A stretch of DNA of 64,000 nucleotides from Zhouia spongiae (GTDB taxonomy: Bacteria > Bacteroidota > Bacteroidia > Flavobacteriales > Flavobacteriaceae), in NCBI RefSeq assembly GCF_022760175.1, contig NZ_CP094326.1, positions 3,150,804-3,214,803 of the forward strand. The letters run 5' to 3'. Below the pieces are notes generated by a model. It had not been told where the DNA came from. It searched no databases and saw only the letters and a program-made list of their open reading frames with translations. Shown one piece after another: positions 38,867 through 47,597 of the stretch (within the stretch, counting starts at the first letter, position 1; every line of letters starts with the position of its first letter). A program made the translations under genes and the position numbers.

Positions 38867-38893
38867 CAAAATCGGATTTTTTCCGTTTTTTTT
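38867..38893 (+). terminator. Putative terminator of the lipoprotein array
   Basis: CGGA (38873-38876) pairs with TCCG (38882-38885), extended by A/T pairs across a T-T mismatch, followed by eight T. The GC core is short. Confidence 0.55.
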
Positions 38894-38993
38894 GCTTTAT
38901 TTTAACTACTTTCAATATTTCATTAAAATAAGTAAATTATTAGTTAAAAATATATATTTTAAATATACTTGTATTTAAAATTGAAACTTAATC

Positions 38994-39503
38994 ATGATCC
39001 CCACAGGCGATTACTCAAATAATGATAAAAGGAAGTTTTCTAAATCAATCGTAATAGGTTCGATCGTTGCAATACTTATTGCTGTCTCCCCATATATTTT
39101 CTACCTGTATGAGGGCTTACCAAATAATGAAATTTGGGAAACCAAGTTTTTTACTATCGAAAGTAAATACAACAACAGCGTTTTTGTAATGGGGTGGGTA
39201 TTCATGACAAAATTTATTCCTTTATACTTACTAATCATTTGGTTTATTACATGTAAGCATTGGTGGTATCATATATTATTAATTCCTATAAGTATGTATA
39301 TTATCCAAGTCTTAAGTGCTATAAACGATGATTTTCACATAATAGATGACTTTAGCATTTATTATGTTATACCTGTTATGATGATTATCATCCCAATTGT
39401 TTACTTAATCAGAGTAAAGATATTCGACAAAGTTGTGCATGGTATCGACCTGAAAGAAATAGAGAAAGAACTCAAGGAATACGAAGAAAAAGGAATTAAA
39501 TAA
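38994..39503 (+). CDS. Four-helix membrane protein with aromatic motif (single module)
   Basis: 169 residues: short cytoplasmic start, helix 1 (about 18-40), an outside loop, helix 2 ending in FITCKHWWY (84-92), helices 3 and 4, and a charged helical tail (LKEIEKELKEYEEK). The layout and the motif match each half of the 35666-36937 protein. It lies between the array terminator and ald, 33 bp before ald. AT-rich like the rest of the island. Function unknown. Confidence 0.7.
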   Translation: MIPTGDYSNNDKRKFSKSIVIGSIVAILIAVSPYIFYLYEGLPNNEIWETKFFTIESKYNNSVFVMGWVFMTKFIPLYLLIIWFITCKHWWYHILLIPISMYIIQVLSAINDDFHIIDDFSIYYVIPVMMIIIPIVYLIRVKIFDKVVHGIDLKEIEKELKEYEEKGIK

Positions 39504-39536
39504 TTTAGTATCTTCACAAGTACCTAATTTTAGTTT

Positions 39537-40736
39537 ATGAATTTTCCGATATCTCCTTTTTCAAAACATCAACTTATTCCGCAGGAAGAAACTCTTGAAA
39601 TATTAAAACAAAAGGGAGAACTCTTTATTGGAATCCCAAAAGAGATATCATATCAGGAAAAGCGCGTATGCCTGACCCCTGATGCCGTTAACGCTTTAAC
39701 GACCCATGGTCATCGGGTGCTAATTGAGTCAAATGCCGGAGAAGGAGCAAAATTTTCTGATAAGCAGTATAGTGATGCAGGTGCTGAAATAACCAATGAT
39801 ACTAAAAAGGTCTTTTCTTGCCCGATCATATTAAAAGTCGAACCTCCTACAATCGAAGAGCTTAGTTACACCAATCCTCAGACCATCCTTATTTCTGCAC
39901 TGCAGCTCAAAACGCAAAACAAAAAATATTTTGAAGAACTCGCTAAAAAAAGAATCACCGCGATATCTTTTGAATACATTAAAGATGAAGACGGAAACTA
40001 CCCCGCAGTAAGGTCTTTAAGTGAAATAGCAGGAACAGCATCTGTGCTCATCGCTTCTGAACTGCTAACGAATGCTAATCAGGGAAACGGCTTAATGTTC
40101 GGTAACATTAGCGGTGTACCCCCGGTAGAAGTGGTAATCCTGGGAGCGGGGACTGTCGGTGAATTTGCAGCGCGTTCAGCGCTCGGGCTGGGAGCTTCTC
40201 TAAAAGTTTTTGATAATTCGATCTCAAAACTGAGAAGTTTGCAAACCAACGTCGGAAGTCCGCTATACACCTCTACCCTTCAACCCAAAAATTTAATCAA
40301 AGCCCTAAAGCGATGCGATGTGCTGATCGGTGCCGTAAGAGGGATCAACAGAGCTCCTATTGTTGTTTCGGAAACCATGGTTGAAAACATGAAACCGGGA
40401 GCTGTTATTATTGATGTCAGTATCGATATGGGGGGGTGTATCGAGACCAGTGAGGTAACAACACATGGCAAACCGACTTTTATCAAACATGAGGTTATTC
40501 ATTATTGTGTACCTAACATACCTTCCAGGTATTCCAGAACTGCTTCGGTTTCAATAAGTAATATCTTTACTCCGTATCTTCTAAAGATCGGCGAAGACGG
40601 AGGATTAGAAAATTCCATACGATTTGACAGAGGTTTGCGTAATGGTTTGTATTTTTACCACGGAATTTTAACCAACAAGACCATTGCTGAGTGGTTTGAC
40701 CTCTCATACCGGGATATTAACTTATTGATTTTCTAA
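39537..40736 (+). CDS. ald: Alanine dehydrogenase
   Basis: NAD-dependent interconversion of alanine and pyruvate. 399 residues. Seen: N-terminal substrate domain IGIPKEISYQEKRVCLTPDAV, Rossmann motif VVILGAGTVGEFAARSALG, and IDVSIDMGGCIETSEVTTHGKPTF with VIHYCVPNIPSRYSRTAS of the family. DUF4258 gene follows three bases downstream. The C-terminal region resembles the longer flavobacterial form. Confidence 0.93.
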   Translation: MNFPISPFSKHQLIPQEETLEILKQKGELFIGIPKEISYQEKRVCLTPDAVNALTTHGHRVLIESNAGEGAKFSDKQYSDAGAEITNDTKKVFSCPIILKVEPPTIEELSYTNPQTILISALQLKTQNKKYFEELAKKRITAISFEYIKDEDGNYPAVRSLSEIAGTASVLIASELLTNANQGNGLMFGNISGVPPVEVVILGAGTVGEFAARSALGLGASLKVFDNSISKLRSLQTNVGSPLYTSTLQPKNLIKALKRCDVLIGAVRGINRAPIVVSETMVENMKPGAVIIDVSIDMGGCIETSEVTTHGKPTFIKHEVIHYCVPNIPSRYSRTASVSISNIFTPYLLKIGEDGGLENSIRFDRGLRNGLYFYHGILTNKTIAEWFDLSYRDINLLIF

Positions 40737-40739
40737 CAC

Positions 40740-41114
40740 ATGCCATTTTTAAAACGTTTTGGGTTCTATCTGATAGGACTCTCTCTGGGGATTGTTTTCC
40801 TTGCTTTTTTCTTTAAAGAAAAGCGTACTGAATTTTGTTATTTGCCAAACTGCAGAGTGCTGAAAGATATCAGGTCGAAGGAAATAACATTCTCTGACGA
40901 ACTTCAAAGAATCATCGAAGACAAATCCATCTCAAAAGCTTATTTCGATGCTATTCTAATCGATGGAGATGTTTTATTCAAAAAAAGCGACACAAAATCG
41001 AAACCGTGCAAAACCTATATTATTGAAGGTAACATTCAAGATAAAACTGTGGAAATAACAGTCTTGAACTGCAAGACCAAAGCAGAAATTTCAAGCCTGG
41101 AATACAAAAACTAA
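40740..41114 (+). CDS. DUF4258 domain protein with N-terminal membrane helix
   Basis: 124 residues: one hydrophobic helix (FGFYLIGLSLGIVFLAFFF) then a globular part with ITFSDELQRIIEDKSISKAYFDAIL and NCKTKAEISSLEY. I recall DUF4258 proteins beside ald in other Flavobacteriia. Function unknown. Ends at a bidirectional terminator before convergent proline dehydrogenase. Confidence 0.75.
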   Translation: MPFLKRFGFYLIGLSLGIVFLAFFFKEKRTEFCYLPNCRVLKDIRSKEITFSDELQRIIEDKSISKAYFDAILIDGDVLFKKSDTKSKPCKTYIIEGNIQDKTVEITVLNCKTKAEISSLEYKN

Positions 41115-41151
41115 AAGAGGGTGTCTAAAAGTTATTTTTAGACACCCTCTT
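41115..41151. terminator. Bidirectional terminator between convergent genes
   Basis: 16-bp arms AAGAGGGTGTCTAAAA (41115-41130) and TTTTAGACACCCTCTT (41136-41151), five-base loop. T-rich tail is better on the minus strand. Confidence 0.85.
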
Positions 41152-41170
41152 CAATATATCAATCAGGCTA

Positions 41171-42337
41171 TTACACTTTTCTCCTTTTACGCTCTTGTTT
41201 CAGCAAACTCAGCTCCCTGGTTGTCTGTCCGGCAACCGATGTATTTTCTTCGGCTCTTCTGATCAGGTACGGCATAACATCCCGAACAGGTCCGTAAGGC
41301 AGATATTTGGCTACATTATATCCCCTTTCAGCCATATTATATGTAATATGATCACTCATACCGTATAACTGGCCAAACCAAACTCTTTCTTCTTCTTTCG
41401 ATATAGCCTTCTCATCCATCATCTTCATGATCTGATAATTACTTTCTTCATTATGGGTTCCCGCAAAGACAGAAATTGTATCAAGGTTATCCATAATATA
41501 CTTTGCTCCCGCATCATAATTATTGTCAGTCTCCTGCTTTGAAGCACAGATCGGTGTCGGGTAGCCCATTTCCTCTGCCCTTTCATTCTCTTTCTCCATA
41601 TAAGCCCCTCTTACCAGTTTGAATCCAAGTTTAAACCCTTCCTTTCCGGCTCTCTCGTGGAGTTTTTTCAGATAATCGAGTCGATCCCATCTGTACATCT
41701 GTAAGGTATTAAAAACAATGGCTTTTTCCTTATTGTATTTTGCCATCATCTCTTCTATGACCTGATCGGCAGCGTCCTGCATCCAGCTTTCTTCAGCGTC
41801 GATAAGCACTGTAACGCCCAGCTCATAGGCATATTTACAAACACCCTCAAAACGATCTAAGACCCTGGCCCATTCTTCTTCCTCCGCCTTTGAAAGCACA
41901 TCCTTCTCTCCTATTTTCTGATAAAGCTTAAACCGTCCGAATCCGGTAGGTTTAAAAACGGAAAAAGGCATTTCCTTTCTTTCTGCAGCAAAATCAAGTA
42001 ATTTGATAACCTTGTTATAACAGGCGTCAAACTGTTCTTCTTCTTCTTTTCCCTCAACAGAATAATCCAATACGGAACTTACTCCCTTTTCATACATCTT
42101 TTCAACAATGGGAAGACAATCTTCCTCATTAACACCACCACAAAAGTGGTCAAAAACCGTAGCCCTGATTAATCCTTCAACAGGCAAGTGAGCCTTTATA
42201 GCAAAATTGGTGACAGCAGTACCTATTCTCACTACAGGTTCATTAGCGATCATCTTAAACAGAAAGTATGCTCGCTCCAATTGCGAATCACTCTTAAGTG
42301 AAAAAGCAACCTCAGTGTTGTCAAAAATTCTATTCAT
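41171..42337 (-). CDS. Proline dehydrogenase (monofunctional)
   Basis: FAD enzyme oxidising proline to pyrroline-5-carboxylate. 388 residues, no fused P5C dehydrogenase domain. Seen: FKPTGFGRFKLYQKI, LIDAEESWMQDA, LGFKLVRGAYMEKE (barrel strands with flavin and substrate contacts) and the tail YLPYGPVRDVMPYLIRRAEEN with the paired Arg that bind proline carboxylate. Divergent from aroB. Confidence 0.94.
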   Translation of the reverse strand: MNRIFDNTEVAFSLKSDSQLERAYFLFKMIANEPVVRIGTAVTNFAIKAHLPVEGLIRATVFDHFCGGVNEEDCLPIVEKMYEKGVSSVLDYSVEGKEEEEQFDACYNKVIKLLDFAAERKEMPFSVFKPTGFGRFKLYQKIGEKDVLSKAEEEEWARVLDRFEGVCKYAYELGVTVLIDAEESWMQDAADQVIEEMMAKYNKEKAIVFNTLQMYRWDRLDYLKKLHERAGKEGFKLGFKLVRGAYMEKENERAEEMGYPTPICASKQETDNNYDAGAKYIMDNLDTISVFAGTHNEESNYQIMKMMDEKAISKEEERVWFGQLYGMSDHITYNMAERGYNVAKYLPYGPVRDVMPYLIRRAEENTSVAGQTTRELSLLKQERKRRKV

Positions 42338-42359
42338 TTATTTCATAAAAATCGTTTTA

Positions 42360-42367
42360 CAAATATA
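42360..42367 (-). promoter_or_regulatory. -7 element of the proline dehydrogenase promoter
   Basis: TATATTTG on the minus strand, matching TAnnTTTG, 22 bp before the ATG at 42337. Confidence 0.5.
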
Positions 42368-42422
42368 TTTACATTTTAAAAAGAAAAAACCGTTATTTTG
42401 CTTTTCGTAAAAAAAATATACC

Positions 42423-43496
42423 ATGCTTCAGCCTATAACTTGTAACAATTACACCATATACTTCAACAACGATGTTTACACGCAATTAAATCAGCATCTC
42501 AAAGCCAAATCGTATTCAAAAATCTTTGTGCTTGTAGATGAGCATACTCATGAACATTGTTTACCTTACTTCCTTTCTAATACCGATACGGATCAGGAAA
42601 TAGAGATCATAGAGATTGAAGCCGGTGAAGAGCATAAAAACATCGAAACTTGCAGTGGGGTATGGAACGTACTCTCTGAGTTGGGGGCCGACAGAAAAAG
42701 TTTGATAATCAATGTCGGCGGTGGTGTCGTTACAGACCTGGGCGGATTTGTAGCCTCTACATTTATGAGAGGAATCGATTTTATAAACATCCCCACAACA
42801 CTGCTTGCCATGGTTGATGCCTCTGTAGGTGGAAAAACCGGAGTTGATCTGGGTTCCTTAAAGAATCAGATCGGAGTTATCAATGTTCCGGTTTTTGTTT
42901 TTATCGATACTCAGTTTTTAAAGACACTTCCCGCAGAACAGATAAGAAGCGGTTTTGCCGAAATGCTTAAACATGGACTTATTTATAGTGAAGAGTACTG
43001 GAATGAACTTTTAAAGTTCGTGGATGGCAACACAAACAACTTAGATGAGCTTATACATCAATCTGTGATCATCAAAAATAACATTGTAATGGAGGATCCA
43101 AGAGAAAGCGGTTTACGCAAAACCCTTAATTACGGTCACACCCTCGGACATGCTATTGAATCGTATTTCCTCCGGGAAACATCCAAAACCACGTTATTGC
43201 ACGGTGAAGCCATCGCCATTGGGATGATCCTCGCTACCTACCTGTCAACCGAATTGCAAAATTTCCCGAAAGAAAAACTGGATCGGATCACTGCACTTTT
43301 TATTAGAAAATATGGTAAGATTAAATTTGAGAAGGCCGATTATGACAAGATCATTGAACTTCTGAAATTTGATAAGAAAAATGCTTTTGGAGATATTAAT
43401 TTTGTATTGCTTGAGGATATCGGGAAACCGAAAATCGATCGAAAAATAAGCAACACCCTGATTATCAATTCTTTTGAATATTATAAAAATCATTAA
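42423..43496 (+). CDS. aroB: 3-dehydroquinate synthase
   Basis: Second step of the shikimate pathway, NAD- and metal-dependent. 357 residues. Seen: GGGVVTDLGGFVASTFMRG, PTTLLAMVDASVGGKTGVD, metal-site region AEMLKHGLI, and NYGHTLGHAIES with the conserved His residues. Stands alone between the divergent proline dehydrogenase and the polyamine operon. Confidence 0.97.
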   Translation: MLQPITCNNYTIYFNNDVYTQLNQHLKAKSYSKIFVLVDEHTHEHCLPYFLSNTDTDQEIEIIEIEAGEEHKNIETCSGVWNVLSELGADRKSLIINVGGGVVTDLGGFVASTFMRGIDFINIPTTLLAMVDASVGGKTGVDLGSLKNQIGVINVPVFVFIDTQFLKTLPAEQIRSGFAEMLKHGLIYSEEYWNELLKFVDGNTNNLDELIHQSVIIKNNIVMEDPRESGLRKTLNYGHTLGHAIESYFLRETSKTTLLHGEAIAIGMILATYLSTELQNFPKEKLDRITALFIRKYGKIKFEKADYDKIIELLKFDKKNAFGDINFVLLEDIGKPKIDRKISNTLIINSFEYYKNH

Positions 43497-43787
43497 AATT
43501 TAATATTTTTATGTTTGCACAAATGAAATTTTTATTCATTTTTGCATCCACTATTTCTTATGAAAAATGATTTTTAACGAACATATTATTTTTCCGGTGA
43601 AAGGAAAATGGTACTCGGCCCATCCGCACAGATGGTGTCAATATTCGTATAAAATTATTTCATCCAATCTACACAAATCACAAAGTTTATTCAGGCACGA
43701 TTCGTCTGTTATAGCATTACGTATTTGATTTCTGTTTTCATTATTGTTTGTCTGAGACATTTTTAATAATTTAAACAAAAGCAATTA
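43497..43787. other. Leader region of the polyamine operon with two overlapping small ORFs
   Basis: 291 bp. On the plus strand ATG 43567 opens a 53-codon frame (MIFNEHIIFPVKGKWYSAHP...) ending at 43728. On the minus strand ATG 43759 opens a 40-codon frame starting MSQTNNNENRNQIRN behind an A/T-rich leader. They overlap, so at most one is likely real. The plus-strand one is placed as a leader ORF 60 bp ahead of speA. I cannot assign either to a family. Confidence 0.3.
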
Positions 43788-45185
43788 ATGAAAACAAAAT
43801 ACATAGATTTAATAGACCAGACTTATTATTTTCCACAGGAGGAATTTACTTTAAATGATAATTCTTTGCAGTTTCATGGAATAGACCTTATGAAACTCGT
43901 TGAGGAATATGGAACACCTTTAAAATTCACATATCTGCCTCAAATTTCCAATAACATACAAAAAGCCAAACGCTGGTTTTCAAACGCCATCGAAAAACAC
44001 AACTACAATGGTCAGTACCATTATTGTTATTGTACCAAAAGTTCTCATTTTGAGCATGTATTGACCGAAGCGTTAAAAAATGATATTCATATTGAAACAT
44101 CATCTGCGTTTGATATCGATATTGTAAATAAGCTTATTTCTCAGGGTAAATTATCAAAAGAAAATTATGTTATCTGTAATGGGTTCAAAAGAGATAAATA
44201 CATCCAGAACATCGCCAAACTCATTAACAGCAGTCACAAGAAATGTATTCCGATTATCGACAATTATGAAGAATTGGGATTACTGACTGAAGTCATTGAC
44301 GAAAAGTTCAATATCGGGATCCGCATAGCCTCTGAAGAAGAACCGAAATTTGAATTTTATACCAGCAGACTGGGAATAGGTTACAAAAACATTGTCCCGT
44401 TCTATAACCGTGAAATTAAAGATAACAAGCAGGTTACCTTAAAAATGCTTCACTTCTTTATAAACACCGGTATCAGGGACACTGCTTACTACTGGAACGA
44501 ACTCTTAAAATGCTTAAAGGTTTACATTCAGCTAAAAAAAGTATGCCCTACACTGGATAGCCTTAATATTGGCGGCGGTTTTCCCATTAAAAACTCATTG
44601 GCGTTCAACTATGATTATCAATATATGATTGATGAAATCATAAACCAAATTAAATTAGCTTGTGAAGAAGCCGATGTTTCAGTCCCTAACATCTTTACCG
44701 AATTCGGAAGTTTCACCGTTGGAGAAAGCGGCGGGGCTGTCTACCAGGTGTTGTATCAGAAACAACAGAACGATCGTGAAAAATGGAATATGATCAATTC
44801 ATCGTTTATCACAACCCTGCCTGACAGCTGGGCTATCAGCAAGCGTTTTATACAATTGGCCGTAAACAGGTGGAATGACGAGTACGAACGTGTCCTTTTA
44901 GGAGGGTTGACGTGCGACAGCGATGATTATTATAACAGCGAACAACACGTAAATGCAATCTATTTACCAAAATTCAATAAAAACAAACCTCTGTACATAG
45001 GTTTCTTTAATACCGGTGCTTACCAGGAAACCATTGGAGGTTTCGGTGGTTTACAACACTGTTTGATCCCACAACCAAAGCATGTTTTAATTAGTAAAAA
45101 TGAGAATGGAGACATTCAGACCAAATTATTTTCTGAACAACAGACAGCTGAAGACTTTCTTAAAATTTTAGGTTATCATGAGTAA
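43788..45185 (+). CDS. speA: Arginine decarboxylase (alanine-racemase fold)
   Basis: Decarboxylates arginine to agmatine, the entry to polyamine synthesis. 465 residues of the PLP fold III group. Seen: YHYCYCTKSSHFEHVL (PLP-lysine region), IETSSAFDIDIV, LNIGGGFPI, EFGSFTVGESG and the C-terminal GLTCDSDD with the active-site Cys. Shorter than E. coli SpeA, typical of the Bacteroidota form. Its stop overlaps the agmatinase start by eight bases. Confidence 0.88.
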   Translation: MKTKYIDLIDQTYYFPQEEFTLNDNSLQFHGIDLMKLVEEYGTPLKFTYLPQISNNIQKAKRWFSNAIEKHNYNGQYHYCYCTKSSHFEHVLTEALKNDIHIETSSAFDIDIVNKLISQGKLSKENYVICNGFKRDKYIQNIAKLINSSHKKCIPIIDNYEELGLLTEVIDEKFNIGIRIASEEEPKFEFYTSRLGIGYKNIVPFYNREIKDNKQVTLKMLHFFINTGIRDTAYYWNELLKCLKVYIQLKKVCPTLDSLNIGGGFPIKNSLAFNYDYQYMIDEIINQIKLACEEADVSVPNIFTEFGSFTVGESGGAVYQVLYQKQQNDREKWNMINSSFITTLPDSWAISKRFIQLAVNRWNDEYERVLLGGLTCDSDDYYNSEQHVNAIYLPKFNKNKPLYIGFFNTGAYQETIGGFGGLQHCLIPQPKHVLISKNENGDIQTKLFSEQQTAEDFLKILGYHE

Positions 45186-46065
45186 AAAAACGTATGCAGG
45201 AATTCCTGAAAAATACAGCAGGATCGACGACGCCAAAGTGGTGTTAATCCCGGTACCTTACGACGGAACCAGTACCTGGCAAAAGGGGGCAGATAAAGGG
45301 CCGGAAGCCTTTTTACACGCCTCCGAGAACATGGAACTGTTTGATATAGAAACCCGGACTGAACCTTATAAAAAAGGAATCTACCTGGCTCCGGCCGTAA
45401 CAGAGAACAATTCTCCGGAAAAAATGGTTGAAACAGTTTATAAAACCACAAAGAACTATATCAAACAAGATAAATTTGTAACTGTTTTTGGAGGTGAACA
45501 TTCTATTTCCATAGGAACTATAAAAGCTTTCAGAGAGTGTTTTGACAACCTCTCAGTTGTACAAATTGATGCTCATGCCGACCTTCGTCCTGAATACGAA
45601 GGCAGTAAATGTAACCATGCTTGTGCTGTGTATGAGGCAAGTAAAACAACAAACCTCATTCAGGTGGGCATCAGAAGTATGGATGTCGAAGAATTAGATC
45701 ATATGGATGAAAATCAAACCTATTTTGCTCATGATATGGTTTCTGACGATGACTGGATGAGCGACTCTATTCATCAAATGACAGAAAATGTTTTTATCAC
45801 TATCGACCTTGATGCCTTCGATCCTTCTATTCTTCCATCAACAGGAACTCCTGAACCCGGAGGCTTACTCTGGTATGAAACATTAGAGTATTTAAAGAAG
45901 ATCTTTAAAAAGAAAAACGTAGTGGGCTTCGATATTGTAGAACTTTGCCCAAATCCGGATGAAAAATCATCAGATTTTCTTGCGGCCAAGTTGTACTACA
46001 AAATGCTTGCTTACAAATTCAAATACGGTAACAATCAAAAAACAGACGATGATGAAGACGAATAA
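45178..46065 (+). CDS. speB: Agmatinase (ureohydrolase family)
   Basis: Hydrolyses agmatine to putrescine and urea. 295 residues with binuclear manganese motifs GGEHSIS, DAHADLR and DLDAFDPS, as in agmatinases/arginases. Context (arginine decarboxylase directly upstream with overlap) supports agmatine as substrate. Its 3' end overlaps the next gene by about 14 bases. Confidence 0.93.
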   Translation: MSKKTYAGIPEKYSRIDDAKVVLIPVPYDGTSTWQKGADKGPEAFLHASENMELFDIETRTEPYKKGIYLAPAVTENNSPEKMVETVYKTTKNYIKQDKFVTVFGGEHSISIGTIKAFRECFDNLSVVQIDAHADLRPEYEGSKCNHACAVYEASKTTNLIQVGIRSMDVEELDHMDENQTYFAHDMVSDDDWMSDSIHQMTENVFITIDLDAFDPSILPSTGTPEPGGLLWYETLEYLKKIFKKKNVVGFDIVELCPNPDEKSSDFLAAKLYYKMLAYKFKYGNNQKTDDDEDE

Positions 46066-47029
46066 AGGGCCTATATCAGATTTTATTCAAAAATACTACC
46101 TGCATTTTAATGCTGCAACGGTAGTAGATGCCGCAAAAGCATATGAAGAACAATTAGACAATGGTGCTAAAATGATGGTCACATTAGCTGGTGCCATGAG
46201 CACCGCCGAACTCGGAAAGATATTTGCAGAAATGATACGCCGGGATAAAGTGCAGATTATTTCCTGTACCGGAGCCAATCTGGAAGAGGATATCATGAAT
46301 CTGGTTGCACATTCCCATTACGAACGTGTACCAAACTATAGAGACCTTACTCCAAAAGAAGAATGGGATTTGTTAGAAAGAGGGTTAAACCGGGTTACTG
46401 ACACCTGCATCCCCGAAGAAGAGGCTTTCAGGCGTTTGCAAAAACACATCTTCAGGATATGGAAAGATGCTGAAGAAAAAGGAGAACGTTATTTTCCGCA
46501 TGAATTCATGTATAAATTACTTTTAAGTGGCGTTTTAGAAGAGTATTATGAAATCGACATTAAAGACTCATGGATGTTTGCCGCTGCAGAAAAGAATCTT
46601 CCGATCATTGTTCCCGGTTGGGAAGACAGTACTATGGGTAACATTTTTGCTTCGTACGTCATTAAGGGAGAACTAAAGGCAAGTACCATGAAAAGTGGTA
46701 TAGAATACATGACCTTTTTGGCCGATTGGTATGCTAAAAATTCGGAAAACGGAATCGGTTTCTTCCAGATCGGTGGTGGTATTGCAGGCGACTTCCCTAT
46801 CTGCGTAGTTCCTATGCTGTATCAGGACCTTGAGATGGAAGACGTTCCTTTCTGGAGTTATTTTTGTCAGATTTCAGATTCAACAACAAGTTACGGTTCG
46901 TATTCAGGTGCAGTTCCTAATGAAAAAATCACCTGGGGTAAGTTAGATATCGATACCCCAAAATTCATCATTGAATCGGATGCAACCATAGTAGCCCCAC
47001 TGATTTTTGCCTATCTGTTGGACATGTAA
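46052..47029 (+). CDS. Deoxyhypusine synthase-like protein
   Basis: 325 residues from ATG 46052 (46049 is equally possible). The fold is that of deoxyhypusine synthase: GAMSTAELGKIFAEMIRRDKV, CTGANLEEDI, and the NAD-site region ENGIGFFQIGGGIAGDFPICVV. The enzyme Lys that attacks spermidine in true DHS (in GGGVVKHH of eukaryotes) is not found at the matching position. With speA and speB just upstream it probably makes a polyamine such as homospermidine rather than modifying a protein; the product is inferred. Confidence 0.85.
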   Translation: MKTNKGPISDFIQKYYLHFNAATVVDAAKAYEEQLDNGAKMMVTLAGAMSTAELGKIFAEMIRRDKVQIISCTGANLEEDIMNLVAHSHYERVPNYRDLTPKEEWDLLERGLNRVTDTCIPEEEAFRRLQKHIFRIWKDAEEKGERYFPHEFMYKLLLSGVLEEYYEIDIKDSWMFAAAEKNLPIIVPGWEDSTMGNIFASYVIKGELKASTMKSGIEYMTFLADWYAKNSENGIGFFQIGGGIAGDFPICVVPMLYQDLEMEDVPFWSYFCQISDSTTSYGSYSGAVPNEKITWGKLDIDTPKFIIESDATIVAPLIFAYLLDM

Positions 47030-47103
47030 TTTTTTTAAAATCCGTAGATACAATTAAAAAAAAAATATATTAAATTTAACTAGTTACCAAGACCAACTAG
47101 CCT

Positions 47104-47394
47104 ATGAAACGTGTTATAGTCGATTACAAAAAGTTAACCAACGAAATTTTATCCATGTTGGTTGAAAAATATCCAGACGGATATGGAGATGATGATATCA
47201 TAAGCTTTAAAAATGCCAAGAATGAAACAGTCGATGCACTTGAAGTTAGAGCTGAAGATGCTGTCTATCTGGTAAAGGTTAGCACCAGATTGGCCAGCAC
47301 CATGGAAAATTTTGAAGATGAAGAAGACTATTCAAACGATGACATTTCTTCTGATGATGTGGAAGTTCCGGAAGACAATGATTCTGAAGATTAA
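47104..47394 (+). CDS. Acidic conserved flavobacterial protein
   Basis: 96 residues. N-terminal part KKLTNEILSMLVEKYPDGYGDDDIISFKN looks folded; the last 30 residues are very acidic (EDEEDYSNDDISSDDVEVPEDNDSED). Cytosolic, no signal peptide. I recall such proteins downstream of polyamine genes in this class but know of no function. A clear terminator follows immediately. Confidence 0.75.
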   Translation: MKRVIVDYKKLTNEILSMLVEKYPDGYGDDDIISFKNAKNETVDALEVRAEDAVYLVKVSTRLASTMENFEDEEDYSNDDISSDDVEVPEDNDSED

Positions 47395-47419
47395 AAAAGG
47401 AGCCTTAACGGCTCCTTTT
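47395..47419 (+). terminator. Terminator of the polyamine operon
   Basis: AAAAGGAGCC (47395-47404) pairs with GGCTCCTTTT (47410-47419), five-base loop, T-rich end. It directly abuts repeat copy B. Confidence 0.92.
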
Positions 47420-47597
47420 ACTTGATAATCGAGATTTAAATACTCCGACCTTGTCCTCGTGAAATAGTCCTGACAGAATTTCACAGGGCTTGCGTCGAAA
47501 TGTTCTGCCATGCGCCGGCCGGCTCCATCGCTAAAAAGGTCTACCAGACCTTTTCTTTACGCTTGGCCCTCTCGTGGGCTAGCCCCAAGATAGTTTA
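47420..47597 (-). repeat. Dispersed structured repeat, copy B
   Basis: Minus-strand copy of the family at 1801-1937. Its 5' end (read on minus) starts directly after or within the stop of the DinB gene: AAG TAA ACTATCTTGG. It holds a perfect hairpin AAAAGGTCT-ggt-AGACCTTTTT (47534-47554), a GCCGGCCGGC palindrome and the long arm CGACGC...GCGTCG-type structure with a TGTGAAAT/ATTTCAC-type inner stem. The last palindrome is degenerate (CTCGATTATCAAG). Confidence 0.85.
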
